A stretch of DNA of 64,000 nt from RPQJ01 sp963748985. Lineage in GTDB: Bacteria > Pseudomonadota > Gammaproteobacteria > Steroidobacterales > Steroidobacteraceae. Below are positions 8,076 to 15,976 of the stretch, piece after piece. How positions within the stretch are numbered: the stretch's first letter is position 1; each line of letters starts with the position of its first letter. Under the pieces are notes generated by a model. The model was not told the origin of the DNA. It searched no databases and worked only from the letters and a program-made list of their open reading frames with translations. The DNA lies in assembly GCA_963748985.1 (NCBI GenBank), contig CAVVKQ010000001.1, forward strand, positions 1-64,000. The letters run 5' to 3'. Made by a program: the position numbers and the translations under genes.

Positions 8076-10481
8076 ATGGCCGCTTCAACCGAGACGCTCG
8101 AGCGCCAGGAAAAGCTGCAGGGGCTGGGCAGTTCCCGGCTGCGCAAGGAAGACGCACGTTTCATCCGTGGCCGGGGCACCTACGTCGACGACATCAAGCT
8201 GCCCGGCATGCTGTTCGGGGCCATGGTGCGCAGTCCCTACGCCCATGCGCGCATCAAGTCGATCAACAAGGCGAAGGCGCTGGCGGTGCCGGGTGTCGTC
8301 GCCGTGCTGACCGCAGACGACCTGAAGCCGGTCAAGCTGCACTGGATGCCCACGCTCGGTGGCGACGTGCAGGCAGTGCTGGCCGATACCAAGGTCTGCT
8401 TCCAGATGCAGGAAGTGGCCATGGTAATCGCCAGCGATCGTTACAGCGCCGCGGATGGAGCGGAGCTGGTCGAAGTCGATTACGAGGAACTGCCGGCGAT
8501 CGTCGATCCTCACCAGTCGATGACGCCGGACGCCCCGGTCATTCGCGAGGACATCGCCGACAAGGACAACGTGGGTCACGGTCCGCGCACGCATCCCAAT
8601 CACATCTTCACGTGGGAGGCGGGTGACAAGGCCGCCACCGACGCGGCCTTTACGGGCGCGGAGGTGACGGTTCGCGAGGAAATCCTGAATCCGCGCGTGC
8701 ATCCGTGCCCGCTCGAGACCTGCGGCTGCGTGGCCTCGTTCGACAAGGTCACGGGCCAACTGACGGTCTACATGACCTCCCAGGCGCCCCACCTCGTGCG
8801 CACGGTGGTGGCGATGCTCTCCGGTATTCCCGAGAGCAAGATCCGCATCATCGGCGGCGACATCGGCGGCGGCTTCGGCAACAAGGTCCCGGTCTACCCG
8901 GGTTACGTCATCGCCATCGTGGCGTCGATCGTCACGGGTGTGCCGATCAAGTGGATCGAGTCGCGCATCGACAACATCTCGACCACCGGATTCGCGCGCG
9001 ATTATCACGGTGTCGGCGAACTGGCAGCCGACAAGGAAGGCCGGATCAAGGCCCTGCGCTTCGTGGCGCTGGCCGACCACGGCGCCTTCAACTCGCATGT
9101 CTCGGCCAGCAAGCTGCCCGCCGGCCTGTTCAGCATCTGTACCGGTTCCTACGCCATTCCCAAGGCGTACTGCCGTGTCGACGCCGTCTACACCAACAAG
9201 GCTCCCGGGGGTGTCGCCTATCGATGCTCGTTGCGCGTCACCGAAGCGGTGTACCTGATCGAGCGCATGATCGACGTGCTGGCCCAGAAGCTCGGGATCG
9301 ACAAGGCGGAGATCCGCCGTCGCAACTTCGTCAAGACGGAGCAGTTTCCCTACACCACGTCGCTGGGGTGGACGCTCGACAGCGGCAACTACCATGGCGC
9401 GCTGGACAAAGTGTTGAAAGCCGTCGACTACGACGGCCTGCGTCGGGAGCAGGCGGAGAAGCGCGCCAAGGGTGAGTTGATGGGTATCGGCATTTCCACG
9501 TTCACCGAGATCGTGGGCGCGGGGCCCACCAAGGTCTGCGACATCCTCGGTATCGGGCTGTTCGACAGCTGCGACATCCGTGTCAATCCCACGGGCAGTG
9601 CGATTGCGCGCCTTGGAACGATGAGCCAGGGCCAGGGTCACGCGACGACCTATGCACAGATCATCGCCACCGAACTCGGACTGTCGTCGGACGAGATCCA
9701 GATCGAGGAGGGCGACACGGACAAGGCACCCTATGGCGCCGGCACCTGGGGCTCGCGCTCGACGCCGGTCGGCGGCGCGGCTGCGGCGATGGCCGCGCGC
9801 AAGATCCGCGCGAAGGCACAAAAAATCGCGGCACACCTGCTGGAGGTTGGCGAAGGCGACCTCGAGTGGGAAGTTGACCGGTTCAAGGTCAAGGGAAACC
9901 CGGGCGCGATCAAGACCATGAAAGAGATCGCAATGGCGGCGCACACAGGCAACCTGCCGGACGGAATGGAGCAGGGGCTCGACGCAACTGAGTACTACGA
10001 TCCGCCCAACCTCACTTATCCGTTCGGCGCATATGTCTGCGTCGTCGATATCGACCGGTTCACCGGCGAGACCAAGGTGCGGCGCTTCTATGCGCTCGAC
10101 GACTGCGGGACGCGGATCAACCCCATGATCATCGAAGGCCAGATCCACGGCGGCCTCACGGAAGCGTTTGCCGTTGCCTTCGGACAGGCCGTCCCGTTCG
10201 ACGAGAACGGCAATCATCTCGGCAACAGCCTGATGGATTATTTCCTGCCTACGGCCGTGGAAACGCCGCACTGGGAGACCGACTACACGGTGACTCCGTC
10301 GCCGCATCACCCGATCGGCGCGAAGGGCGTGGCGGAGTCGCCGCACGTCGGCGGCATTCCCTGTTTTTCCAATGCCGTGATCGATGCCTTTGCGCACCTC
10401 GGGGTAACGCACATGGACATGCCACATACCTCGTTTCGCGTCTGGCAGCAGTGCAGGGCGCTCGGCGTCGACAAGCATTAG
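8076..10481 (+). CDS. coxL: CO dehydrogenase large (Mo-Cu catalytic) subunit, form I variant
   Basis: Catalytic subunit that oxidises CO to CO2 at a Mo-S-Cu centre. 801 residues from the ATG at 8076 (GGAG upstream), against 809 in Afipia (Oligotropha) carboxidovorans. It shows GGGFGNKV (Mo cofactor region), the active-site loop AYRCSLR with the Cu-binding cysteine at residue 384, and GAKGVAESPHVGG with the catalytic glutamate at residue 754. Form I CO dehydrogenases carry AYxCSFR, and form II proteins AYRGAGR. The cysteine and flanks (APGGV before, VTEAVY after) place this in form I, with Leu instead of Phe at residue 386. A longer in-frame ORF upstream overlaps coxS and is not used. Confidence 0.95.
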   Translation: MAASTETLERQEKLQGLGSSRLRKEDARFIRGRGTYVDDIKLPGMLFGAMVRSPYAHARIKSINKAKALAVPGVVAVLTADDLKPVKLHWMPTLGGDVQAVLADTKVCFQMQEVAMVIASDRYSAADGAELVEVDYEELPAIVDPHQSMTPDAPVIREDIADKDNVGHGPRTHPNHIFTWEAGDKAATDAAFTGAEVTVREEILNPRVHPCPLETCGCVASFDKVTGQLTVYMTSQAPHLVRTVVAMLSGIPESKIRIIGGDIGGGFGNKVPVYPGYVIAIVASIVTGVPIKWIESRIDNISTTGFARDYHGVGELAADKEGRIKALRFVALADHGAFNSHVSASKLPAGLFSICTGSYAIPKAYCRVDAVYTNKAPGGVAYRCSLRVTEAVYLIERMIDVLAQKLGIDKAEIRRRNFVKTEQFPYTTSLGWTLDSGNYHGALDKVLKAVDYDGLRREQAEKRAKGELMGIGISTFTEIVGAGPTKVCDILGIGLFDSCDIRVNPTGSAIARLGTMSQGQGHATTYAQIIATELGLSSDEIQIEEGDTDKAPYGAGTWGSRSTPVGGAAAAMAARKIRAKAQKIAAHLLEVGEGDLEWEVDRFKVKGNPGAIKTMKEIAMAAHTGNLPDGMEQGLDATEYYDPPNLTYPFGAYVCVVDIDRFTGETKVRRFYALDDCGTRINPMIIEGQIHGGLTEAFAVAFGQAVPFDENGNHLGNSLMDYFLPTAVETPHWETDYTVTPSPHHPIGAKGVAESPHVGGIPCFSNAVIDAFAHLGVTHMDMPHTSFRVWQQCRALGVDKH

Positions 10482-10500
10482 TCCGCCCGGGACCCGCGGC

Positions 10501-11121
10501 ATGAAGGTCGAGCTCGAGAAGTCGTTCCCGATGCCTGGTTCGGCCGACGCTGCGTGGGAGTTCCTGCAGGACATCCAGGCGGTTGCCGGATGCATGCCCG
10601 GGGCGAAGATCACGGATAGCCTGGGCGAAGGGCGCCACAAGGGAACGATGACGGTGAAGATCGGCCCGGCGACGATGTCGTTCCGCGGCGAGGTCGAAGT
10701 CCGCGACATCGATCCCGGACAGAAGTCGCTGGCCCTGCTGGCCAGGGGAACCGACACCACCGGCACTTCCGGTGCGGCAATGGACCTCAAGGCCCGTATC
10801 GAGACGGCAGCGGATGGCTCGACCAATCTCGTCGGCAAGAGCGAGGTGTCGATGAGCGGCAAGGCAGCCGCCTTTGGCGGGCGCATGATGAATTCGGTCG
10901 CCGACCAGGTCATGCAGCAGTTCGCGGCGAATTTCGCGGCGCAGGTGGCCGCCCTCGCGGCACGGTCGGCTGCGACGGCGACAAGTACAGGAGCGGGTGG
11001 CGTACCTGCCGGGTTGCCGCCGGTTCCACCGCCCGTTGCAGGCGAACTGAACGGCCTCGCTTTGGCTTGGGCCATCGTCAAGGACTGGCTGAGGAGCCTC
11101 GTCAGCCGGAAGGCCCGGTGA
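10501..11121 (+). CDS. coxG: CoxG-type SRPBCC protein
   Basis: 206 residues. The N-terminal 150 residues form an SRPBCC/START-like domain: SFPMPGSADAAWEFLQD, CMPGAKITD, GTMTVKIGPATMSFRG. A proline-rich linker follows, then an amphipathic C-terminal segment (LALAWAIVKDWLRSL). CoxG anchors CO dehydrogenase to the cytoplasmic membrane in carboxydotrophs, probably through that tail. It begins 19 bases after coxL, and its TGA overlaps the coxD GTG (GTGA at 11118-11121). Confidence 0.9.
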   Translation: MKVELEKSFPMPGSADAAWEFLQDIQAVAGCMPGAKITDSLGEGRHKGTMTVKIGPATMSFRGEVEVRDIDPGQKSLALLARGTDTTGTSGAAMDLKARIETAADGSTNLVGKSEVSMSGKAAAFGGRMMNSVADQVMQQFAANFAAQVAALAARSAATATSTGAGGVPAGLPPVPPPVAGELNGLALAWAIVKDWLRSLVSRKAR

Positions 11122-12017
11122 ATCCTGCCGAGGAACGCTCGAACGAAGTCGCGCGGCTGTGTGCACAGCTGCAGAGCGCGGGGTACGTCGCCGAGCGCCC
11201 GTTGGCCGCCGCCCTCCTGTTGATGTTCGATCTCGGCCGTCCGCTGCTGCTCGAGGGCGACGCCGGCGTCGGCAAGACCGAAGTCGCAAAGGCGCTCGCC
11301 ACGGTGCGCCGGGCGCAACTCATCCGGCTGCAATGCTACGAAGGGCTCGACATCCATGCCGCGATGTACGAATGGAACTACCAGCGGCAATTGCTGGCAA
11401 TCAAGCTCCTGGAACACGACGAGCGCACGGCGGCGGTGAAAGAGCAGGACATCTTTTCCGAGCGATACCTGCTGCGGCGCCCCTTGCTGCAGGCGATCAG
11501 TTCCGCCGAGCCGCCGGTGCTCCTGATCGACGAAGTCGATCGTGCCGACGAGGCCTTCGAGGCGTACCTGCTCGAACTGCTGTCGGATTTCCAGGTGTCG
11601 ATTCCGGAACTGGGCACGATTCGCGCCCTGTCGCGCCCGCTCGTCGTCATTACCTCCAACGGCACGCGCGAACTGTCCGATGCGCTGCGTCGCCGCTGCC
11701 TGTATCAGTACATCGACTATCCCAGCTTCGAGAAGGAGCTGGCGATCGTCGAGATCAAGGTGCCTGAAGCGGCAGGACAGCTTGCACGCCAGCTGGTCGA
11801 GTTCGTGCAGGGTGTGCGTCGGATGGATCTGCAGAAGAAACCTGGCATCGCGGAAACGCTCGACTGGACGGCGGCCTTGCTGCGACTCGGCATTTCCACG
11901 ATCGACGCCGACGGGGCGGATCGCATCGTGGAAACCCTGAGCGCTCTCATCAAGACCCGGGACGATCGCGCCGGTTTCACGCGCGAGGTCGTCGCCCGGA
12001 TTGCGGCATCGAGCTGA
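11118..12017 (+). CDS. coxD: MoxR-type AAA+ ATPase for CO dehydrogenase maturation
   Basis: AAA+ ATPase of the MoxR class. With CoxE it matures the Mo-Cu site: in A. carboxidovorans CoxD is needed for sulfuration of the Mo. About 299 residues from the GTG at 11118, close to the usual 295. Walker A GDAGVGKTE, Walker B VLLIDEVDRAD and sensor-1 VVITSNGTRELSD are all intact. I preferred the GTG coupled to the coxG stop over the upstream ATG at 11067, because the product then matches CoxD and the overlap is only 4 bases. Confidence 0.92.
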   Translation: MNPAEERSNEVARLCAQLQSAGYVAERPLAAALLLMFDLGRPLLLEGDAGVGKTEVAKALATVRRAQLIRLQCYEGLDIHAAMYEWNYQRQLLAIKLLEHDERTAAVKEQDIFSERYLLRRPLLQAISSAEPPVLLIDEVDRADEAFEAYLLELLSDFQVSIPELGTIRALSRPLVVITSNGTRELSDALRRRCLYQYIDYPSFEKELAIVEIKVPEAAGQLARQLVEFVQGVRRMDLQKKPGIAETLDWTAALLRLGISTIDADGADRIVETLSALIKTRDDRAGFTREVVARIAASS

Positions 12018-12022
12018 TCGCC

Positions 12023-13189
12023 GTGCGGTCCGCGGTAACGGACGTCGGCGATACGGCGCGTGCGCGCCTGGTAGGTTTCGCCGGCTTTCTGCAGGCGAAC
12101 GGCTATAACGTCGCCGGCGACGCTCCCGCGAGCATGCTCGAAACGGCCGCACGCGTCGGCATCCTCGATCAGCCAGTCCTGCGCTGGAGCCTCCAGGCGC
12201 TCCTGTGCGGCCGCGGCGACGAGTGGCGTCGCTTCGACGCGTTGTTTGACGCGTACTTCCTGCCGCCGAACAAGAGTGCATTCGCGAAGCACCGCGCGAG
12301 GGTGGCTGAGATGGCGAACGCGGCAGGGGGCTCGCACGGCACGGACGATGAGCCGCCTGTTGCCGCCGCGGGCGAGGGCTCGTCCGCAGGCGATGATGGC
12401 AGCGTTGCCCGGCATGGCGCGAGCCGCGAGGAGTCCCTGGCCTCCACCGATTTCCGCGATCTCGATCAGGCCGAGGATGCCCGGGCTCTCGACCTGCTGA
12501 TGCGCCGTTTCGCAAGACGACTGCGACGCCTCCAGTTGCGCCGCGATGCGCGCTTTCATCGTGGCCGCCGTCTCGACCTGCAAGGCACGATCAGGCAAAG
12601 CGTGGCAACGGGCGGCACGCCGTTCAGGCTCGCCTGGAGGACCCGCCGGCGAGTGCGCCCGCGCCTCGTCCTGCTGCTCGACGTCAGCCGTTCGATGAGC
12701 CAGTACAGCTTTTTCTACCTGCGCCTCGCCCGCGCGCTGTGCGGCGAGCTGGCGGACGTCCATTGTTTCATTTTCCATACCCGGATCACTGGCGTGTCGG
12801 ACGCGCTGCGCGATCCAGACCCGTGGCGGTCGCAGGAGCGCCTGCATCTCCTGGCGGCTGGCTGGGCGGGTGGCACACGCATTGGCGAATGCCTGCGTGA
12901 TTTCAATCGTGATCACGGACGGCGCCTGGTGCATTCGCGCACCGGAGTCATCGTCGTCAGCGACGGCTACGACACCGGCGAACCGGCGCTGCTGTCGGGA
13001 GAACTCGCGGCGCTCAAGCGTCGGGCGCGACGCCTGGTCTGGGTCAATCCGCTCCTGCGGCAACGGGGCTACACCACCGAAGGCCGCGGGATGCAGGCGG
13101 CCCTGCCTCATCTCGACCTGCTGGCGGCCGGCGCGGATCTCGCAAGCGTGGCCCGGGTGCTGCCGCTGATCATCGACGCCCTGCACTGA
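12023..13189 (+). CDS. coxE: VWA-domain protein CoxE
   Basis: Partner of CoxD in Cu insertion into CO dehydrogenase. 388 residues from the GTG at 12023, five bases after coxD. The N-terminal helical half is followed by a low-complexity linker (about residues 100-140) and a C-terminal von Willebrand A domain with the MIDAS motif DVSRSMS and later VIVVSDGYDTGEP. This is the standard CoxE architecture. It is the last intact gene of the cox operon in this window. Confidence 0.92.
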   Translation: MRSAVTDVGDTARARLVGFAGFLQANGYNVAGDAPASMLETAARVGILDQPVLRWSLQALLCGRGDEWRRFDALFDAYFLPPNKSAFAKHRARVAEMANAAGGSHGTDDEPPVAAAGEGSSAGDDGSVARHGASREESLASTDFRDLDQAEDARALDLLMRRFARRLRRLQLRRDARFHRGRRLDLQGTIRQSVATGGTPFRLAWRTRRRVRPRLVLLLDVSRSMSQYSFFYLRLARALCGELADVHCFIFHTRITGVSDALRDPDPWRSQERLHLLAAGWAGGTRIGECLRDFNRDHGRRLVHSRTGVIVVSDGYDTGEPALLSGELAALKRRARRLVWVNPLLRQRGYTTEGRGMQAALPHLDLLAAGADLASVARVLPLIIDALH

Positions 13190-13235
13190 CTCACGGCGGG
13201 ATCAGATGAATCAACGGAGTTGTCAGTCCAGGGGG

Positions 13236-13437
13236 GCAGCAAGAGCGCGTTGGAGGAAGCAGGCCGGGGCGACCGACAGCCGCGAAGAGTCCGTGATCGC
13301 GCGGCTGCTCGACCAGGAGGCCGCCTCGGGCAGGCGCAGTCCACGTCAGTGCGACGGCGACGGCGTGCCCTGCGAGAAGCAGGGGTGCGGCGACAGGTCG
13401 TATCGGCGAGGGCAGCCAAACCGTTGCAGATCTTTTG
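13236..13437 (+). pseudogene. Internally deleted duplicate of the excalibur-protein locus
   Basis: Degenerate copy of the sequence at 14516-15045. Bases 13236-13273 match 14516-14553 (about 37 bases, a few differences). The copy then jumps to a stretch matching 14814-14900 (REESVIARLLDQEAAS against REESVTAQLLDQEAAS), and from QCDG straight to DGVPCEK, skipping the central CSQMTSC part of the excalibur domain. Similarity runs past the lost stop into shared untranslated sequence (GCCAAACCGTT). No start codon or signal peptide remains in frame, so it is read as a relic. Confidence 0.6.
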
Positions 13438-13506
13438 ACTCTGCCGAGCCAGCGCGCGCACGATAGTCCTGGATCGATGGATACCAACAACAGCAGGGGA
13501 AATCCT

Positions 13507-13875
13507 ATGAATCGCTTTACCGTAATGCTGGCGGCCGTGGTGGGTTTGTTCGTGCTCGCGAGTTCCGCCGAAGCAAGTGTCCTGCGGGTCGTTGTGGTTG
13601 AAACGAACGACGTGGCCGCTTACATGGGCCAGTTGAATACTCTCAGGGCGAGCCTGCAGCGCCTCGGCAGCAAGTCAACGGTTCGGGCCTGGCGCGCGCG
13701 ATTTGCGGGCCCGAACGCGGGCTCCATCGTCGTTGCGGTCGAGTATGCCGACATGGCGGCCTTCGCGGCTGAAGACTCCATGATCGCCAGGGACGCTGAA
13801 TACCAGGCGACGCTCAAGAGCATGAATCAGGTACGCAAGATCGTGTCGGACAGCCTGTACGAGGAACTGAAGTAA
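13507..13875 (+). CDS. Secreted small protein, possible dimeric alpha/beta-barrel fold
   Basis: 122 residues from the ATG at 13507, chosen over an upstream in-frame ATG because AGGGGA precedes it and it opens a clean signal peptide (RFTVMLAAVVGLFVLASSAEA, cleavage after SAEA). The mature part has VLRVVVVETND, an amphipathic helix, then GSIVVAVEYADMAAFAA, a pattern reminiscent of ferredoxin-like dimeric barrel proteins such as NIPSNAP or ABM. That fold assignment is inference. No catalytic residues stand out. It is followed by a terminator-like hairpin at 13955-13983. Confidence 0.7.
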   Translation: MNRFTVMLAAVVGLFVLASSAEASVLRVVVVETNDVAAYMGQLNTLRASLQRLGSKSTVRAWRARFAGPNAGSIVVAVEYADMAAFAAEDSMIARDAEYQATLKSMNQVRKIVSDSLYEELK

Positions 13876-13905
13876 CCTGAAGCAAGGGGAATGTTCATAA
13901 AGAAA

Positions 13906-13949
13906 ACACGGCGCTAATGTAAAGACGTAGCAATCACACGACGCCGTGT
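13906..13949. repeat. Inverted repeat ACACGGCG/CGCCGTGT
   Basis: Perfect 8-base inverted repeat (13906-13913 and 13942-13949) separated by 28 AT-richer bases, just after the secreted small protein and before the terminator-like hairpin. It could be a regulatory site or the base of a longer RNA stem. Nothing decides between these. Confidence 0.35.
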
Positions 13950-13954
13950 CAATC

Positions 13955-13983
13955 TGGCCGCCGTTGCCGGCGGCCACCTTTTT
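13955..13983 (+). terminator. Rho-independent terminator
   Basis: Perfect 9-base stem TGGCCGCCG / CGGCGGCCA with loop TTGC, followed by CC and a run of five T. It lies 80 bases after the stop of the secreted small protein and ends that transcription unit. The stretch from here to 14195 shows no further gene. Confidence 0.8.
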
Positions 13984-14195
13984 GCGGTTCCCCGGTAATG
14001 CGACGCCGATGGCACGATCGCCGCGTGATCAGCGACGTCTTCCCTAGTTTTCGTACGTAGTCAGAACCGGAGCAAGGTGCTTTGTGGTCTTTGCCTGGCA
14101 AGGCCCCCGTCTATCGGGCGTTTCGCCACGGAGAAGTGAGGGGCGTCGGGTGCCCGGGCAATCAAATCGGACTTCCTGATGCAAGGAGTAACGTC

Positions 14196-14645
14196 GTGGC
14201 AGACGCAATGTGGGCATTGATCGGCGTCGTTATCGGCGCAGGCCTGACCGGGATGGTCAACTGGATCCGGCAAAGTCGGCAGTTTGCGCACGACAAGGAA
14301 GTGTTCACTCTGAAAAGCAAGAGTGCCGACATGGTGAAGGCGATCCTCGCCGAAATGCTCAATCACAGGCGCTATGTGGAACGTTCGTTTGAGGTGCTAA
14401 AGAAGTCGGTGGGCGGATACTCGGACGAGGCGATCCGGCAGTTCCTGCACGAAATAGGGGCAAGGCGTGCCGAACGGGACGATGGTGCGGAGGAATGGTG
14501 GTATCTGACATCGAGGCAGCAAGAGCGGGTTAAAGGAAGCAGGCCGGGGCGGACGGAGGAACTGCAGCTATTCGAAGGCGACGGGCAGATGAGTGAAATG
14601 CAGCCGCACGTCGAGAGGCAGGCGCCGGGAAATCATCAGGATTGA
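14196..14645 (+). CDS. Small membrane-anchored protein
   Basis: 149 residues from the GTG at 14196, chosen because AAGGAG stands at 14184-14189 and the product then begins with a transmembrane segment (MWALIGVVIGAGLTGMVNWI). The rest is a charged, helical cytoplasmic part (SRQFAHDKEVFTLKSKSADM, RRYVERSFEVLKKS). No family recognised. Its 3' end contains the 37-base sequence that is also found at 13236, so part of this gene was included in the local duplication. Confidence 0.6.
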   Translation: MADAMWALIGVVIGAGLTGMVNWIRQSRQFAHDKEVFTLKSKSADMVKAILAEMLNHRRYVERSFEVLKKSVGGYSDEAIRQFLHEIGARRAERDDGAEEWWYLTSRQQERVKGSRPGRTEELQLFEGDGQMSEMQPHVERQAPGNHQD

Positions 14646-14717
14646 ATACGCCGGTCCCGCGGTCGCGGTCCGCGTTCGGGGGCGACCGAAGACAGAACGT
14701 GTCGGAGGAAGGACACC

Positions 14718-15023
14718 ATGCGAAAACTGCTCATTGCCCTCGTGATCGGAGTGGTTGCCTGGCAGGCCTGGGGTGCATATCAAACGCGTCACAGTGGCGA
14801 TGAACTCCTCGACGACCGCGAAGAGTCCGTGACCGCGCAGCTGCTCGACCAGGAGGCCGCGTCGGACGCGCGCAGTCCGTATCAGTGCGACGGGCGCGTC
14901 TACTGTTCGCAGATGACATCCTGCGAGGAGGCTGAGTTCTTCCTCGCCAATTGCCCGGGCGTGAAGATGGACGGCGGCGGCGATGGCGTGCCCTGCGAGA
15001 AGCAATGGTGCGGTGACAGGTAG
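14718..15023 (+). CDS. Excalibur calcium-binding domain protein
   Basis: 101 residues with GGAGGAAGG before the ATG. A short N-terminal membrane/signal segment (LLIALVIGVVAWQAWG) is followed by a linker and a C-terminal excalibur domain: CDGRVYCSQMTSCEEAEFFL, NCPGV, then the calcium loop DGGGDGVPCEKQWC. All four cysteines and the acidic loop are intact. Excalibur domains are extracytoplasmic and bind calcium. The role here is unknown. A deleted copy lies at 13236-13437. Confidence 0.8.
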   Translation: MRKLLIALVIGVVAWQAWGAYQTRHSGDELLDDREESVTAQLLDQEAASDARSPYQCDGRVYCSQMTSCEEAEFFLANCPGVKMDGGGDGVPCEKQWCGDR

Positions 15024-15167
15024 TGTCGCGCCAGACGCCAAACCGTTCTGCGGCACAGATGCGGGGGGGCGTCGTGCGGACCTTGGTCGTAGTGACAGCT
15101 TTACAAGGCGTATCAGACGATCAATCCTGACCGAGAGCTGGATGAGATCGGCAAAGACGAGGGGCCA

Positions 15168-15887
15168 ATGATGAAGTACCTGATCGCCAAAGCGCGGAAG
15201 CTCATGGCGACAATGTCGCTGGCCCTCGCGATCATGCTCGGGGGGGCGGCTGGAACGGCCGTTGCTCAGGTGACCGTGCTCCTGCCGACGGATGGCGATA
15301 TCAAGGCCACGTTGGCGTTGCCTGGCGACATATCGCGCGGCAAGGAGGCGTATGCCGAGTGTCAGACCTGCCACCGCCAGGATGGCTCGGGGCGCGCGAA
15401 ATTCGATATACCGCGTCTGTCCGGGCAGCATGCCTCGGTGCTGATCAAGCAGCTGATGGACATCCGCAGCGACCTCCGCTTGAACCCGGAGATGAAGGAC
15501 TACATGTTCGATTCCGATCTGACGCTGCAGGATTTTGCCGACATGGCGGCCTATCTTCAGTCGCTGCCGGTCGTGGGCAACATCGCGCAGGGCCCACCCG
15601 AGTTGGTACCGCGCGGCCAGGCTGTGTACGCCAGGGATTGTGCAGGGTGCCATGGCGAGCACGGCGAAGGCCGCGCGGAGCTTTTTTATCCCATGCTTGC
15701 GTCGCAGCACTACAGCTACCTGTTGCGCGAGCTCGACCTCATCCTCACCGGCAAGCGTGGCAATTCCAACCCAGCGATGCCTCCGATCCTCAGCAACCTT
15801 TCGGACGACGACAAGCGAGCCGTCGCTGCGTATCTCGCGCAATTGCCGGCGCCTGGCAAGACCGTGACACCCGAGTCCCCCAGATAA
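15168..15887 (+). CDS. Diheme cytochrome c (c4-like)
   Basis: 239 residues with a long signal peptide (MATMSLALAIMLGGAAGTAVA). There are two class I cytochrome c domains with heme sites CQTCH (about residue 64) and CAGCH (about residue 157). Candidate axial methionines include PAMPPIL in the second domain. Two CxxCH motifs in about 200 mature residues is the cytochrome c4 / two-domain electron carrier layout. It is probably periplasmic and feeds a terminal oxidase or similar. No partner gene is adjacent, so the specific redox chain is not known. Confidence 0.85.
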   Translation: MMKYLIAKARKLMATMSLALAIMLGGAAGTAVAQVTVLLPTDGDIKATLALPGDISRGKEAYAECQTCHRQDGSGRAKFDIPRLSGQHASVLIKQLMDIRSDLRLNPEMKDYMFDSDLTLQDFADMAAYLQSLPVVGNIAQGPPELVPRGQAVYARDCAGCHGEHGEGRAELFYPMLASQHYSYLLRELDLILTGKRGNSNPAMPPILSNLSDDDKRAVAAYLAQLPAPGKTVTPESPR

Positions 15888-15976
15888 GGACTTAGGTTTG
15901 CCCGCCATTCAACGGGATCTGCCGCGAGGGAGGGGCCGGGGCTTCGTCTCTTGAGGCCATGGGAAACGGGCCGCCG

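Noticed and set aside
8085..12515. Minus-strand ORF of 1476 codons opposite coxL, coxG and coxD
   Set aside because: It is the antisense shadow of highly conserved, GC-biased genes. The translation is Arg/His/Asp-rich without domains, and both coxL and coxD have complete family motifs on the plus strand.
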